Source of the DNA: Panopea generosa | Lineage: Eukaryota > Mollusca > Bivalvia > Adapedonta > Hiatellidae | Direction: 5' to 3' | Length of the DNA: 64,000 nucleotides | NCBI GenBank assembly: GCA_029582155.1 | Contig: CM055907.1 | Location: 35,232,992 to 35,296,991 of the forward strand | Part shown: positions 26,601 to 36,955 of the stretch, one piece after another | How the letters are laid out: every line of letters starts with the position of its first letter | How positions within the stretch are numbered: position 1 is the first letter of the stretch | Notes under the pieces: model-generated | Seen by the model: the letters and a program-made list of their open reading frames with translations, nothing else | What the model was told of the DNA's origin: nothing | Database searches by the model: none | Translations under genes and position numbers: made by a program

Positions 26601-27450
26601 AGTAATATATCGACCCATATACATTCAAGTGGGTTGATTTCAAGATCGTGTCTACGTTTGTAGTGTATTGTGTCTTTAATGAATAACATGACCCCTCCGT
26701 GGTTGTCTCCAATGCGATCTTTTCTTTCTGGTTTGTTAAAAGAAGGAAGCATCATATCATCAGTTGAAACAGAATCATCGAGCCATGTTTCAGTAAAAGT
26801 AAGTATATCAAAACCATATAATTCGGAGTAGATGATATCCAATTTGTGCTTTATACTCTGAACGTTGTAGTGTACTAACGACAAATTATTCGAAAAATCT
26901 AGAGCTTCGAAATTACATTGAGATGAGGTGGATTGAGTACTACTGACAGAGCTTGTATCAGATGTAAGTAGTTCAATGGGGCCTGGGTTTGGGTGTACAT
27001 CTCCTGATAACAACAATATGACCGATAGCCAAGTTAGGAAAGTGATCGCAAATATCATAGATGCAATGCATTTAGTCAAGTCTATATTTTCTGTGTATGT
27101 TTTACCTTTGATTAAGTGTCTGTATGGTTGTACAATCGCAGAATGACATTGTGAATTCCAGTGTACATTAATGAGCAACGATAAAAGACACAATGGACAT
27201 TGGTACAGTGACATTAACATTAATAGTTGCAACAACGCTGCAAACTTATATTTAATGCAGATCGACAGAGTGTTGGCGTCAGAGTACGTTTTCAAACTGG
27301 TCATGAAATTGTTGAAAGATAAATTAAAAACAAATCCGACACCAACACAAATGCGATCTTCAAGCACAAAATTGCATGACATTTATATGGCTCCATTTGT
27401 TCCCCCATCTCTCTCGCGGTAGTCCAGAACGTCCTAATCGAAGTGTATTT
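23615..27450 (-). mobile_element. non-LTR retrotransposon (LINE), coding-intact
   Basis: About 3.8 kb element on the minus strand. Its single long frame (23735-27382) has no stop or frameshift. It ends in a 3' tail of TAA/ATT trinucleotides at about 23620-23695, a typical 3' end for CR1/L2/Rex-like and related LINEs. The 5' boundary is unclear, near 27420-27480. No separate ORF1 is found next to it; the N-terminal ~135 residues before a 2A-like motif may take that place. The open frame suggests a recent insertion or selection on the copy. Clade assignment by motif only. Confidence 0.93.
23735..27382 (-). CDS. LINE polyprotein: endonuclease and reverse transcriptase
   Basis: 1215 residues. 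Residues 105-126 are strongly hydrophobic and run straight into GDVHPNPGP (127-135), a 2A-like ribosome-skipping motif with H where E is usual. An apurinic-type endonuclease covers about 165-385: N173, TETW with E198, GDLNYN with D305 and N307, LIDILL with D347, and H374. Residues 440-520 are a basic linker. Reverse transcriptase spans about 600-890: YRPISLLSVIGKVFER (669-684), FFDISKAFD with catalytic D740, AGVPQGSILGPLLF (795-808), FADD with D828/D829. A C-terminal C1142-x-C1144...H1152...C1157 motif resembles the terminal zinc motif of CR1/Jockey-like LINEs. The enzyme would nick chromosomal DNA and reverse-transcribe its own RNA at the target. The first 100 residues are poorly supported, and an internal methionine could be the true start. 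Confidence 0.93.
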   Translation of the reverse strand: MSCNFVLEDRICVGVGFVFNLSFNNFMTSLKTYSDANTLSICIKYKFAALLQLLMLMSLYQCPLCLLSLLINVHWNSQCHSAIVQPYRHLIKGKTYTENIDLTKCIASMIFAITFLTWLSVILLLSGDVHPNPGPIELLTSDTSSVSSTQSTSSQCNFEALDFSNNLSLVHYNVQSIKHKLDIIYSELYGFDILTFTETWLDDSVSTDDMMLPSFNKPERKDRIGDNHGGVMLFIKDTIHYKRRHDLEINPLECIWVDILLNNKRLLLGLFYRPPSSSSVYTNIIEDSINLAVDTGIKDIIITGDLNYNMLSSTSSTKIDNLCQQLGLYQTITEPTHYTENSKSLIDILLLSNKISLITCGVAEPFLNQDIRFHCPIFGVFKFNKSKQFTFKRQVWKYERGDYASFKNEINETNWNNVITDDINVYASNLSAKLKEISYKYIPNKTVVIKPHEPKWITSEIKRNIRVRKRLYKKAKRFNSIYSWNRFKKYRNDVVKLIRQTKMLYYENLASKLNSPSLLPKDWWKTLKSFINSNDKPAVPPLNDNGNIVSDNNTKANILNNFFQEQTILNDDNILPPIILPSDNNDIISFIRLSPNDVSSILKTLPTGKASGPDDINSYVLREIANELSTPLCNLFNVCLTKSVFPKVWKEAFVCAVYKKGDPSLVNNYRPISLLSVIGKVFERLIFKHMYNFFRDTNFISSFQSGFVPGDSTINQLTYLYNMFSKAIDDGKEVRVIFFDISKAFDRVWHKGLIVKLKAAGMSNQLINLLNDYLQDRQQCVVLPGTKSDWTLIKAGVPQGSILGPLLFLVYINDIVSDIASNIRLFADDTSLYFIIDHNNNINNAAQILNSDINKITEWSKQWLVTFNPSKTESLLISRKRNQPVHPPLYMHNQQISEVQSHKHLGILLSNNCTWHSHIQYIMDKAWSRIKVMRKLKYQLDRRSLETIYTSFIRPLLEYGNTIWDNCTNYEKHELEKIQHEAARIATGTTKLVSINNLNTEVGWESLETRRTKHKLIIFYKMVNHMTPPYLSTLVPSQIGENSPYNLRNSYDLQIPSSRTALYYNSFMPSVVRDWNNLPIETRQAVSINAFKHQLNKNLTKTSKHFYTGTRKCQVLHTRLRTNCSTLKQHLFQKNIENSPLCTCGAIENTNHYLLVCPIYHVERATLLASISHICTVTLNTLLFGEPHLLHNTNVEIFKAVHKYILSSKRFNNEN

Positions 27451-27599
27451 AAGAAAAAAATAAAAAGCGCTTTAAGAAGCATGTTTTGGTAAAAAAGAGG
27501 CAATAAATATTTTATATTAACTCATAATTACTGATCACGAGTGAGAAATAACTAATTATGTAACTTGAATGAAGGATAATCAACTGTAATCTTGATTCC

Positions 27600-28322
27600 C
27601 ATCATCACTATAAGAAGTATCATTATCATCCCAACAATATGCATAATTATTGTGGTTAACATAGTGCTCAACAGTTTATATCTTCCTTCGATCGATATAC
27701 ATAATCTCCTACATCAACATAATAACCAATAGTATCATTATCATCCCAACAATACGCATAATTATTGTAGTTAACATAGTACTCAACAGTTTATATCTTC
27801 CTTCCACCGATATACATAATCACCTACATCAACATAATAACCAATAGTATCATTATCATCTGAATGTATTGTATGAGTACCTGATTTAACATACTAATCA
27901 AAAGCAGTATCCCTACATTATGCACAAAGACTTCATCATTACAATACTTATAAGCAACGTTAGTACTGTATAATTAAACACATCCAGCTTCATCAACAAA
28001 ATAATGGTAAACATCATCAAAACATTTCGCTTAAATTCATACTCTTCATTATAATACTGATAAGAAACATCATCATCCCAACGTTATACTTCACCCAGCA
28101 ATATAAGTAAGCAGCTTCATAAACGTATCTATGTTCACTTCTATCCCAAAATATTACATACTTATTTTCATCAACGTATTGCTCATGAGCTTCATCACCA
28201 TTCCAACGTTGGACATGTTCATCTTTATCAGAAAAGATACTCATAGTGTATCACCATCATCCCGACAGTATACACCGTCGTCTATATCAATATATTATTT
28301 ATGTGTATCATCATCATCATCG

Positions 28323-28362
<40 letters not shown>

Positions 28363-29200
28363 AATAACCATTATCATCACCATCGTCAAAATATAATACT
28401 TTAGCATCTACATCACTATAATACACATATGTATCATCGTCATCCCAAACATTATACAGTGTCACCTACATCGACATAATACTCGTATATATCACCATCA
28501 TTATCATCTTATTATCGTCATTTTACATATTATCCCTTTATCAACACAATACCCATATGAATCATCAATATCATCATCATCATCATCATCATCCCAAACA
28601 ATATACATTATCGCCTATATCAACATTATACTCATAAGTATATATCTCATCATCGTCCTCATCTACTTCACCATTAGCAATAATCATCATCATCATCATC
28701 ATCATCCCAAATAATTTATATCACCTACATCAAAATAATACTCATCAATACATATCTCATCGTCAGCATCATAATCATCATCATTTTCATTGTCAACAGC
28801 ATCAACACCATCATCATCCCAAACAGTTCACATTATCACATACATCAACACAATATTCCTAAATATTATCATGATCATCGTATTCCAATATTTTACATTA
28901 TCCCTATATCAACATAATACTCATTTATATCATCATTATTAACATCATCATCAACAACAACAACATCATCATCATCATCATCTCAGCATCATTATCATCA
29001 ATTCAAACATTATACATTATCACCTACATCATCATAATACTAACACATATCGCCATCATCATCATCATCATCATCATCGTCATTTCAAACAGTTTACATA
29101 ATCACCTTTATCATCATAATAATCATATGTAGTATCATCGACCCAATACACTACATTGACACGATATTGTCATCACATTGCTATAATAAAAATCACACAC
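27600..29200. repeat. ATC-rich tandem repeat region
   Basis: Contains 114/115-bp repeats whose starts (GTATCATTATCATC) are at 27618, 27732 and 27847. Beyond these are looser units made of CATCATCATC blocks separated by CCAAACAATATACATTATC and CACCTACATCAACATAATAC segments. A pure TCA/ATC microsatellite lies at about 28303-28362. The serine run in the overlapping frame is simply translated microsatellite. Confidence 0.9.
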
Positions 29201-29750
29201 ATTGACTCATAATTATGTATCATTTTTGTAAGTCATTTCCCACCGCCATAATAATCATTACCAAAATCATCGTTCCAAAATTATACACATCATGAAAATA
29301 GTAATAATTAATGTCAACATTCATCTTAGTAACTGCAGCCGAGCCGACAATGTTCATAATAATAAGCATTGTATACTCTGTATAAACACCATGAACAAGT
29401 AATTTATAGAACAATTCCATCAGTTCAATGTTATATTCATAATCATCTTGTTGACATCAATTTGCTAATTACAATTAATTTATCCATGCGTTGGGAAAGA
29501 GTTAATATAACACTGCCAGTATAACAAGCACGTATCACATGCCGGTCTTCAGTGCGCAGTATGTACATCCAGTCGCGGTTTAATTGTCTATCCATATACG
29601 GTAGTGTTTTCTTAAGCATACTGGACTTGGTTGGTCAAACGTTTATGTATAATGCTTTTAAAAGATTAGCAATGTAAAATGTCAGTAGTACACAGTTGAC
29701 TTTGTCTATGCTAAATTCATAGATATTAGAAATATACATATCACTGAGTA
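29200..29750. other. non-coding interval between ATC repeats and ORF1-like frame
   Basis: AT-rich sequence with no coding signal. It separates the trinucleotide-rich region from the 3' side of the orphan ORF1-like frame, and no LINE ORF2 follows the latter here. Confidence 0.5.
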
Positions 29751-29752
29751 CA

Positions 29753-30574
29753 TCATTTTGACTGTGAGAAAGGCAATAGGTCAGTTTCAGTCATAATCCG
29801 ATGCACATTGTTGCGAAGATCCTTTATAAGAACTGTACCATCTGATGACCAGCAGCCCTATATAACTTTGGACTTCACCAGACAGCGGGCCTGATAAAGT
29901 AACGACCCTCGATAACGGGTTAAGTCCTCGTTGATATAGACTTTTGCATAGCCATGGTCTTTAGCGAGCTTCCTTTGATTGAAGAGCTTTTGTCGCGCTC
30001 GATATGTGGCCATCTTAACGATAATGTCACGTGGTCTTGATGCTTTTGTGCTTCCGACCCTGTGACTCCTGTCAATCTCATCAAGAGATATGTTGGCATT
30101 TACAGCCTTTGCCAGTTCAAGAACAATAGAGTCGGTAGATTCGCTTGGGGATTCCTTGATGCCTGAAACTCGAATACAGTTTCTGCGACTGTATTGTTCT
30201 GCTGCATCTGCAGCGGATTCAAGCTTAGTTATTTTGGACACGAGCTCCTTATTAGTTTGTTTAAGCTCTGTGTTTTCGTCCTGAAGCGCAGACAACTTTT
30301 CGTTGAGGCCCTTTACCACACCGTCGACGATAAAGGTGATCATTTCAGTGATCTGGTGTTGGAAGGTATTTCTTAAGACATCCGCAATACCTTTAATGTC
30401 GCCCTCACTCAATGATATTTTTGTTTCTGTTTCCATCGCAGAGATTTCAGAAACTTCGGATGCGTCGAACGAGGCTGACGATACTCTGTTTTTCTTAAGT
30501 TCAGTATCGAATTCGGGGGAGGAAAGTTCTCTCTTTTTCTCGTTGGGTTTGTTCGGCGTAGACGAGTCACTCAT
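29753..30574 (-). pseudogene. L1-type ORF1-like protein, premature stop
   Basis: Frame of 238 codons from ATG at 30572-30574 to TAG at 29858-29860. Past that TAG the same frame stays open for 34 more codons (including SSDGTVLIKDL) to TGA at 29753-29755, matching the usual end of this family; the TAG is therefore probably a nonsense mutation. Domains: acidic/serine-rich N-terminus (1-60), coiled coil about 88-128 (NEKLSALQDENTELKQTNKE), RRM-like core with QYSRRNCIRVSGIKE (127-141), DRSHRVG (168-174) and RDIIVKMATYRARQKLF (182-198), then NEDLTRYR (215-222). The family binds LINE RNA as trimers. No matching ORF2 lies next to it, so it is an isolated copy. Confidence 0.8.
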
Positions 30575-30579
30575 TATCT

Positions 30580-31400
30580 GAAGGGGACTATATCTTTTTT
30601 GAACAGTATACTATTTAAAAAATATAGCGTGACCTTGTATAGTTCATTCATATATCGATTCCCATTCACATAGAGACAAAGTCAATGTAAACAAGCATTG
30701 CACTAAAGGTGATACTGCAATAAAAGTACAGGTAGCTTCAGAGAATCGGCAAAAATGGCTCTCATGGAAGAAGTTGTGCGATCACATTTATAACCGGGTC
30801 GTCATCATTACTAGCTCAATCATTGCACGAAAGCTGCCGCCTCAAAAAGTTCGAAAACGTTACCAAATTACATTATTTCCTTCACCTTGTTTAAATTTTA
30901 AACACTCGCCGCCATTGATCACGTGATGGCATCTCTTTAATATCTCTGTATTCAAAGGAAACATAACTCTTGTAAAGATTATAATCGCGTGTACTACAAA
31001 GTCGAAGGCGAAGCGCATGCTTACGTTATTTACAACAAGAACACACGTTACACTTGGATGTTGACGTTTAAAAATGTGACCAACACCAACGATGTCCGCA
31101 TCAACAGCAAGGACAGTAGCAGCGGCAGCGACAGGATCGAGAAAATGAACGTATATAGGAAACAACCCGGTCCATTAAGTCGATTAAGCTAAGGTCGGAT
31201 CAAAACGAGAAATACTTTATGGGTTTTATAGTTTTTAAACACAAATCTGTGACTTGCATGGCAGAATGACGTCACGGTAAGCAAGTTTGAAAAATGACGC
31301 TCTGTTAAAAATTATAGAATTGTTTTTAAATAAGTAGTCTAATTTTCACTAAAAAATTATAAAAAAAAACCTGCGAAAATAATTGCAATAATTAACTCTA
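30580..31400. other. interval between two retroelements
   Basis: No supported gene. The sequence is slightly GC-richer at 30890-31170, with a GCCGCCAT word beside a CACGTG palindrome at about 30905-30930 and a TGACGTCA word at about 31268-31275. Two opposite-strand frames of 67 and 101 codons overlap here without recognisable features. It may be retroelement 5' untranslated sequence. Confidence 0.4.
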
Positions 31401-31424
31401 TTGACTAGCGCAAAAATTTTCATA

Positions 31425-32505
31425 ATGATATGCACAGAAGAAGATAATACTGAAAAACAAGATAATTTGCTGAAGAATGTCGGTGTTGGCGATTCAGGAG
31501 AAAATGCCAATATTTCGACAGAAGGTCGCTGCTACGAAATTAATGAGGTGAAATCTATGAAAAAGAAACTAGCAGCATCAGAAAATGCAAATATTCAGCT
31601 AACCGAAACAGATGGAGGTGTGAAATTGGCTTTAAATGCTGGTATGTATGAACTTTTACGAGATTCGGCGGACACATTTTTCATGTCTCGGGAAAACGGA
31701 TTAAACTGTAAAAGGGTTCATGTAACTGACAAAGCTGGGCACCAAGTAGAGACTAGATACAATGTCTCTTCGGGTAAATCTGGACACTATACAATGAATA
31801 TGTATCGTACTAGGTCGTCCTGTTTGGTAAATGGAAGAAACACGACTCAGTTCTTACAAGATGATTTACTGAGAATATTCACTGTTATTGAACAAAATGT
31901 ATCACTTGAAAATTGTTCAATTGATGATTTCAACATAAACGTGCGTAATATGAATGTTCAATATTTCAACACACGAAATACATCAGAAATGCATGCTGAA
32001 TCATCAAAGCCCCTGTGTATACATGGACCGGAAAAAACATCTGATTTCTGTTCAGACTAGTGAAATTGAATCGGTGAAAACATATGATACTACATGCATC
32101 AACATCAACTGTATCGATGCAAGTTCTCAAACTGAAAGAAATGAACTAAGCAGTTCAGTGTATCAAACAGATAAGTCATCGCAAACTTCATAAAACTACA
32201 TTGTTGACATTTTAAGGTTAGTGCATGCTGAAATTTCCGAAATGAAATACCAAATGTCTAGTCACATTATTTTCACAAACAACAAATTTTCACAGATTAG
32301 TGATGAAATCGTAAGCATGAAAATACTTTTCTTGACTCAACATGCATCAACAGATCAAACTGTGGAGGAGATATCGGAAAAACAAATTGCTATTAAAACG
32401 GAAGTACAGAGAGAAAATGTAAATCGCCAACAGCGTCTTCAGAGAATATTTGATAATTTGAAAACTGTTCATGAAAAAAGCAACCCTGATCGCATATCAA
32501 TGTAA
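31425..32505 (+). pseudogene. LINE ORF1, N-terminal part
   Basis: First frame 31425-32060 (211 codons from ATG; the reading frame extends 24 bases further upstream without ATG). It contains GHYTMNMYRTRSSCLVNGR and FLQDDLLRIFTVIEQNVS, a pattern I recognise from invertebrate LINE ORF1 proteins (Y-x-x-N-x-Y-x-T-x-S-x-x-x-V-N-G). A stop is followed by a second frame 32221-32505 rich in E, Q and K with heptad-like spacing (SEMKYQMSS, ISDEIVSMK, EISEKQIAIKTEVQREN), probably a coiled coil. Together they form the N-terminal, multimerising part of ORF1. Stops near 32060 and 32510 break it. Confidence 0.65.
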
Positions 32506-32935
32506 ATGCCGAATGAGATCAGAGATATTTCTTCCGATAACGACACACAATGCAGCATCTCAGAAACCGAAAGTAATGCCACTTTTCAAATCAAAGCGAC
32601 AATAACCGTCAACGTAGCAATTGGCAAACAGTAGTCGCCTCGTTGTAACATGTCAAGGGACAATAGAAAGCTGTTAAATAATAGCCAGACGTATACCCTT
32701 TCATCGATAAAAACAACTAGAAATGAGATAAATCACGCGTCCCGTATAGAGATAGGACTTTAATTATTTCCATCTTAAAAGGGATCCAGCGTCCAGGACT
32801 GGATGGAAATGTTGATTGCTATCCATGCAGTTGCGCAATTATTACAGATATTGCATATGAATTAAATAAAATGCACATACAACAATATAAAAAGTCATCA
32901 TTTTCGTTGGCGGAAATGACGTCAATGGCGGCAAA

Positions 32936-33690
32936 TTGGCTTATGCGTCGCGCGCGGAGCTGATGAAACTTACGCGGAATCTTCAACGTCAACATTTCAG
33001 GATATATCTATGTACAGTGTCTCCCAGGCAGGACGAAGATGTATCTCTGTACAACAACAACATCAGGAAATATGTGCTGAAACTTGGGCTGACCTCATTG
33101 ACATTTATCAATCCTTTATCTACGGTGATGGGAGTATGGTGCGGCACTACTTTGTTCCAGATGGTATACATCTCAACAGGTTTGGCACTAAAAAGTTGGT
33201 TGCCGCAATAAACAATGTCGTCGAAATAATAAAAAGCCGACGCATGGATGAAACTCACAATGGAAACAATTATCGCGCTAGTGATACTATGCGACGAAGA
33301 CAACTAAACTTCCGTCAGAGAAATGTACAGAGAACCGAAAGCGGACGTCACATAGACAATCCAATGCAAAGTGGCTGCCACGATTTCACATGGACCGATG
33401 GAGAGCAAACTGGAAGTGATATGCACATAACACACCCTATAAGATGAAACTACGTCGACTGGAACAGTCAAGCTGGATTCGGAAGACAGTTGTACTGTGA
33501 GAATTGTAGTCGCTATAACCATATGATTGCAGATTGTAGTCTACTAAGACGCCGGTAGGGAAGCGACGGCAAACACTCACATTCGCTGATATGTAGTAAC
33601 AGATATGACATTTTAAACTATATCTGCTTTGATTGTAATAGTGTAGAATGTACCTGCAAAGACAACAAATTTGAATCAACCTTAAATACA
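32936..33690 (+). pseudogene. LINE ORF1, esterase and zinc-knuckle part
   Basis: The frame from 32936 reads IYLCTVSPRQDEDVSLYNNN, typical of the middle of SGNH/GDSL-like hydrolases. A frameshift near 33110 moves the match to another frame, which reads VPDGIHLNRFGTKKLVAAIN. Its D-G-I-H holds the catalytic D and H of that fold. The N-terminal catalytic serine block was not found. At about 33492-33534 a CCHC zinc knuckle is visible: C-x2-C-x4-H-x4-C, with CENCSRYNHMIADC. A second cysteine cluster (CFDCNSVECTC) follows near 33625-33660. The combination suggests a nucleic-acid-binding ORF1 with a (now dead) lipid esterase domain. Confidence 0.7.
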
Positions 33691-33978
33691 CGTAAACAAA
33701 AGAATTTGGGCCAGTTTACGAATCAAAGTGAGTTTGTCAAATTAAATAATATAAGTACTTATTCATCTAATAAAAGTTTGCTAATTAATGAAAAACAGAT
33801 CACACATCGTACTGTATGTCAAAACACATGCGAGGTTGATAATTATGGATGTAGGGATTCGTTATCTTGTCTAGTTTCTTGTTTATCATCTTTACATGAA
33901 TATATGTAAAACAATACTCATAATACTTCTATAAGAGCCATACCAGTCAATATATCTGCAGGATCAGATACTGTTAAA

Positions 33979-35315
33979 TTGAATAGGCCGATACAGAGCG
34001 ATAATACGGTGGAAAATGAAACCATCAGCCCAAATACTAATGCTGATGATTATGTTGATTTCACAACCCGATATGATAATAGTGCATCTTCAAATGCGCA
34101 TTTGCATACATCAATCGTGTTTAATTATACTACTAAGGGATTATACATTGCTAATATAAACATACAGCATACACTTCGAAAACTTGATGAAATCAAATAC
34201 CACCTTAGTCAATGTAACTCAACTGATATCTTGGGAATTGGTGAAACATTTTTATCACCAAGTATTGAAGACAATAACATGCAGATACCGTTTTCAAATC
34301 GAATGTAAGGACAGGGTTATTAAAAGAGGTGTTTAAGTATATATAAAGTATAACATTCCATATCGAAGACGTTGCGATTTAGAGTGCGATGACATAGAAT
34401 CAATATGTATAGAAATAAAATATCCAAATAGTAAACCGTTTTTACTACACTTCATATATAGAGCGCAAAATGAAATTCAATCATGGATCTGTCTTTTGAA
34501 TCAATATTAGATAAAGTCGATCACTTAGATCTAGAGATTTATATGCTTGGGTATTTCAATATCAACTGTTTATTGGATACTAATGTTGAAAACTATAGTA
34601 TAAAAAGATGGAATGACATTATTGGGAAATTTGGTCTTACACAAATGATTAAATCACCAACTAGAATATGTAAATCCAGTTCTAATATTTTAGATCACAT
34701 ATATACAATTATGTCTTATTTAATATCAGAGGTTATAGTGCCCGTATACAGCATTAGTGATCACTATCCTGTTTATTTTTTGCACGGCGCATGGTTAGTA
34801 TAAAATCGAAAGGAAATTGCCATGACACAATTAAGTACAGATGTTTCAAGAAATTCAGTGAAACTATATTTTTGAATGACTTAGCCAATTATTCTCTTGA
34901 TGTTATTGAATACATTGATAATCCAAACCAAACTCTAACTCTGTTATATTCTATAATCAATTTGGTTCTTACTAAACATGCTCCTATGAAAGAAAAAAGA
35001 GTTAAATATGACACCCAACCTGGTTGGTTTGCGAATGAGATTAAGGAAGAAATGAGTATGAGGGATAAATTACACAAAAACAAAAGGTTTGATGAATACA
35101 AACAAATGCGAAATAAAATATCATCACTGATTAAGAAAAGTAAAAAGAATTTCTATAACAATGTTATTAAAGATAATAAACGCCCAAGTTACTTATGGAA
35201 ACACGTTGAAAGTATTGCGAGTACAGGTAAAGGAAATGAACATGGGCTTTTTATACCAGACACCTTAATGATCAACACACAACATATTACAGGACAAAAA
35301 CAAAATGCATGGTAA
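33979..35315 (+). pseudogene. LINE ORF2, endonuclease and linker
   Basis: Three consecutive frames. 33979-34308 contains GLYIANINIQHTLRKLDEIK then DILGIGETFL, the start of the apurinic-type endonuclease with N and E catalytic positions. 34483-34803 contains MLGYFNINCLLDT (the usual GDFN is changed to GYFN, losing a catalytic aspartate) and ISDHYPVYF (SDH motif). 34791-35315 is the basic linker, with QPGWFANEIKEEMSMRDKL and KKSKKNFYNNVI. A frameshift near 34310 and the missing aspartate make the endonuclease non-functional. Confidence 0.8.
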
Positions 35316-36013
35316 TTGCTACGGATTACAAGTTAAAAAATAAAAAGGAACTAAATTTAATCATTAACAATGTGTTTGTAGAAAATGTTGCCACTTAGAA
35401 ATTATTAGGTGTTTATATAGACAATACCCTATCATGGAAAACTCAGCTTACTAAAATATGTGCCAAATTAAACTCAAAAACAGCTCTTCTTTAAAGAATA
35501 TCATATTATTTAACAAATGATATGAAAGTACTGTTTTACAATGCCTACATAATGTTAACATTTGATTATTGTTGTATTATTTTAGGAAAAGGAAACATAT
35601 ACAAAATACAATATATAAATCTCTGAAAACAACAACGAGAATAATACTAAATAATAATTAAGCCATTGAAAACAAATCCTCAAGAAATGTTCAATAAATT
35701 GATATGGCTTCCATTTCCCAAAAGATGTTTTTATCACACTGCTGTTTTAGTATTTAAAGCTTTTTAAAATATAGCACCACCCTATATATCAAACCTTTTG
35801 ACATTTTCAAATAATATATCATATAACTTACGATCTATTGATAGAAAAGATCTCGTTACTCAAAAGGCTTGCACCAATTATTTAAAAAATAACTTTAGTT
35901 ATACTAGTTCACTAAAATTGAATGCTATACCAGTATCTATAAGATATCTTTCAAATATTCACTCATATAAGTGTCAGTATAGAAATTACCTTCTCCAATC
36001 ACCTAATAAATGA
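35316..36013 (+). pseudogene. LINE ORF2, post-RT C-terminal region
   Basis: Starts abruptly with VIATDYKLKNKKELNLIINN, then after a stop KLLGVYIDNTLSWKTQL and, with further stops, NAYIMLTFDYCCI. These are characteristic of the region just after the LINE reverse-transcriptase domain. The last frame, 35798-36013, holds YNLRSIDRKDL and YRNYLLQSPNK. The whole RT core, including the YADD/FADD box, is absent between this and the preceding linker: a clean internal deletion. Confidence 0.75.
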
Positions 36014-36227
36014 TTTTTGTTATTGTTTGAATAAAATAAGTATAAATGTTCAAATATATAAAGGCTATTATTTGCATGCTTTGCTTAATTGAGTGTTTGT
36101 CACATGTATTTATACATTGTAATTTATAATATTATATTGTAATGTTTTAAACGTTGTTGCAGAAGGCCATATTGAAAATATGAAGTATACCTAGAATTCA
36201 ATTGTATTATGTCATAATGTGTTAAAG

Positions 36228-36271
<44 letters not shown>

Positions 36272-36273
<2 letters not shown>

Positions 36274-36955
36274 ACTACCAAAGAATAATATCATTTAAGA
36301 CTATCACCTGTTTGAAATATTGTTATAGCCAAAGTGGGTACATTACTAATACTATATCAAAGAAACTAACCGATTTGTATATTCTCATTTATGTTTTCCT
36401 GTCTTGTGTTTAATTGTACTACATTGCTTCGATCGTCGAACTCTTTTACTATTTTCTCCAGTGTATAAAAGGGTCAAGTTGCATTAATTATTTACTAATC
36501 TGATTGTCTTACTGGAAAATAAGACAGTTTGGGTGTGCAAATCATACTTGTAAATTCTAAACAAGCAGTCTGGAGATTCTGAAAAGCCAAATTAAAACTG
36601 CATCGGTGAATAAATCAAACAACAGTATGAAATTATTCACAGTAATGTGATGTGCGGTTAGAATGTACAGCAAAACCAAAAATTCATGTCCATAGGCACT
36701 GGACTTCAGAAACTCCATTTATCAAATTTTTGGATTTTTCGAAACTGCAAGAATAAGATGTTGCCACTAACGTGGTCATATCCCCCGCCACCTCGTTAAC
36801 CCTTAGATGCATTTCCAGAGAATTGATTCAAATTATGCAAAATGAAAAAGTCGCCGAGCATATAAATCACATGTATATGCCACAAACTGAAATACGTAGC
36901 CGACTGTTTTATGACAGTGTCTTGTCCCAGTGGGCACTGGTGTGATGTTCTAAAT
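36272..36955. other. non-coding interval
   Basis: No coding signal and no recognised repeat between the LINE tail and the following tandem array. Confidence 0.45.

Larger units (their letters stand above)
31401..36271 (+). mobile_element. decayed two-ORF LINE (esterase/zinc-knuckle ORF1)
   Basis: Plus-strand non-LTR element. ORF1 pieces lie at 31425-33690 and ORF2 pieces at 33979-36013, with a TTA-trinucleotide 3' tail at about 36228-36271. Both ORFs are broken by frameshifts and stops. The reverse-transcriptase core is missing: the endonuclease linker at 35315 is joined almost directly to the post-RT region. An ORF1 with an SGNH-type esterase domain is a known feature of some CR1-group LINEs. 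This element is clearly different from the intact minus-strand LINE 4 kb away. Confidence 0.88.

Noticed and set aside
28131..28364. Protein with a C-terminal serine run
   Set aside because: The serine tract is the TCA/ATC microsatellite read in one frame.
30090..30581. Plus-strand frames of 60-92 codons
   Set aside because: Antisense shadows of the ORF1-like frame on the minus strand.
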